This document shows, in pieces, positions 5,856 to 6,263 of a DNA stretch of 6,263 nucleotides. The DNA comes from Puniceicoccales bacterium (GTDB taxonomy: Bacteria; Verrucomicrobiota; Verrucomicrobiia; Opitutales; JAIRKQ01). The number at the start of each line of letters is the position of its first letter. Within the stretch, counting starts at the first letter, position 1. The position numbers and the translations under genes are program-made. Location: the NCBI GenBank assembly GCA_031279395.1, contig JAITIO010000037.1, positions 1-6,263 of the forward strand, read 5' to 3'. A model generated the notes under the pieces. It ran no database searches and was not told where the DNA came from. It saw only the letters and a list, made by a program, of their open reading frames with translations.

Positions 5856-6098
5856 TTATTCGCCATCATCTCCGATAGCACCAACGGGACAGCTGTTCAT
5901 TGCTTCTTCACACAAGGCTACCTCCTTCTGTGTCTCGGGTTGTTTCACAACAATCGAATTGCCTGATTCTTCATCTCGCCCAAAACAATCGGGACAAACC
6001 TCTCTGCACAGATCACAGTCTATACACTGATCATCCACGTAAAACTTACCAGAGACATTTCCCTCAATCCTGCTTTCTTTCATCGCCATGAAAGTCAT
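5856..6098 (-). CDS. Small single-cluster [4Fe-4S] ferredoxin
   Basis: Soluble cytosolic electron carrier of 80 residues. The cluster motif is C25-x2-C28-x2-C31 (CIDCDLC) with the fourth ligand at C70 in CPVGAIGDDG, the arrangement of monocluster ferredoxins in which the second site has lost its cluster. Additional cysteines are C35 (followed by Pro), C38 and C63; C35 and C63 may form the disulfide known from such ferredoxins. The protein is acidic, as expected for electron transfer. GKFYVDDQCIDCDLC resembles small ferredoxins of PVC-group bacteria from memory, not from a search. The start is uncertain: ATG at 6098, 6089 and 6083 are all in frame (residues 1, 4 and 6) and none has a clear ribosome site. 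No redox partner gene is in the window. Confidence 0.92.
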   Translation of the reverse strand: MTFMAMKESRIEGNVSGKFYVDDQCIDCDLCREVCPDCFGRDEESGNSIVVKQPETQKEVALCEEAMNSCPVGAIGDDGE

Positions 6099-6263
6099 TG
6101 AAATATGCCAAAAACCATAGTCAATAAACTTTTTTTAAAATTTTAATTTCATTGTAACTCAGCATAATAAAGTACTTCGGCATTTAACTTTTTTGGGGAA
6201 ATGTCATAATAAGCTGGCTTGGCAATAATTTGGCAATAGATTTTTTTCTGACGTCTCGTTTTA
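6099..6263. other. AT-rich upstream region of the ferredoxin, to the window edge
   Basis: No gene is visible in the last 165 bp. On the minus strand, which should carry the ferredoxin promoter, the sequence is strongly AT-rich and I could not choose one -35/-10 pair with confidence. It contains the second copy of the 17-bp element. Confidence 0.5.
6221..6237 (-). repeat. 17-bp dispersed element, copy 2 (inverted)
   Basis: GGCAATAATTTGGCAAT, the exact reverse complement of 5426-5442. It lies about 120 bases upstream of the ferredoxin start, so the two copies face each other across the ferredoxin gene. Confidence 0.6.

Overview
This 6.3 kb bacterial window has a mostly AT-rich chromosomal background and a distinctly more GC-rich left end (about half G+C in lines I counted, against about 35% in a counted line of the transporter gene). 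The organism cannot be named from sequence alone. The short ferredoxin, with its CIDCDLC core, resembles small ferredoxins of the Verrucomicrobia/PVC group, so an AT-rich member of that group is a low-confidence guess. All genes use the standard code, and both tRNAs have an encoded CCA end.

Layout. Positions 1-1054 (minus strand) hold a gene that is easy to miss. It has a GTG start, an N-terminal membrane segment with a Cys pair, about 33 five-residue repeats, then a charged helical region and a second hydrophobic segment that runs off the left edge. The repeat and C-terminal part lies in a frame open from 773 to 1. The N-terminal part lies in another frame, and a single missing nucleotide near 767-769 separates them. 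Next on the same strand are a tRNA-Leu(UAG) and ndk (nucleoside diphosphate kinase). A 410-bp AT-rich divergent intergenic region follows. On the plus strand come a SulP-family anion transporter with a STAS domain and, one base after its stop, a type IV prepilin peptidase with an unusually compact cysteine motif. A tRNA-Gly(CCC) follows, then about 740 bp without a convincing gene, and a minus-strand single-cluster ferredoxin near the right end.

How the genes relate. Ndk (nucleotide balance) and the two tRNAs are housekeeping genes. SulP and the prepilin peptidase are almost certainly co-transcribed and probably translationally coupled, but they share no obvious pathway. The gene-poor stretch 5114-5855 is not featureless. 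It holds a terminator-like hairpin for minus-strand transcription, a perfect 16-bp palindrome, one copy of a 17-bp inverted repeat whose partner lies upstream of the ferredoxin, and a partial echo of the ferredoxin start region.

The most interesting item is the 15-bp/5-residue repeat gene at the left. I recognise no family for it. Its repeat lacks the central Leu/Phe of the classical pentapeptide-repeat family, and its spacing is kept in multiples of three apart from the single-base break.
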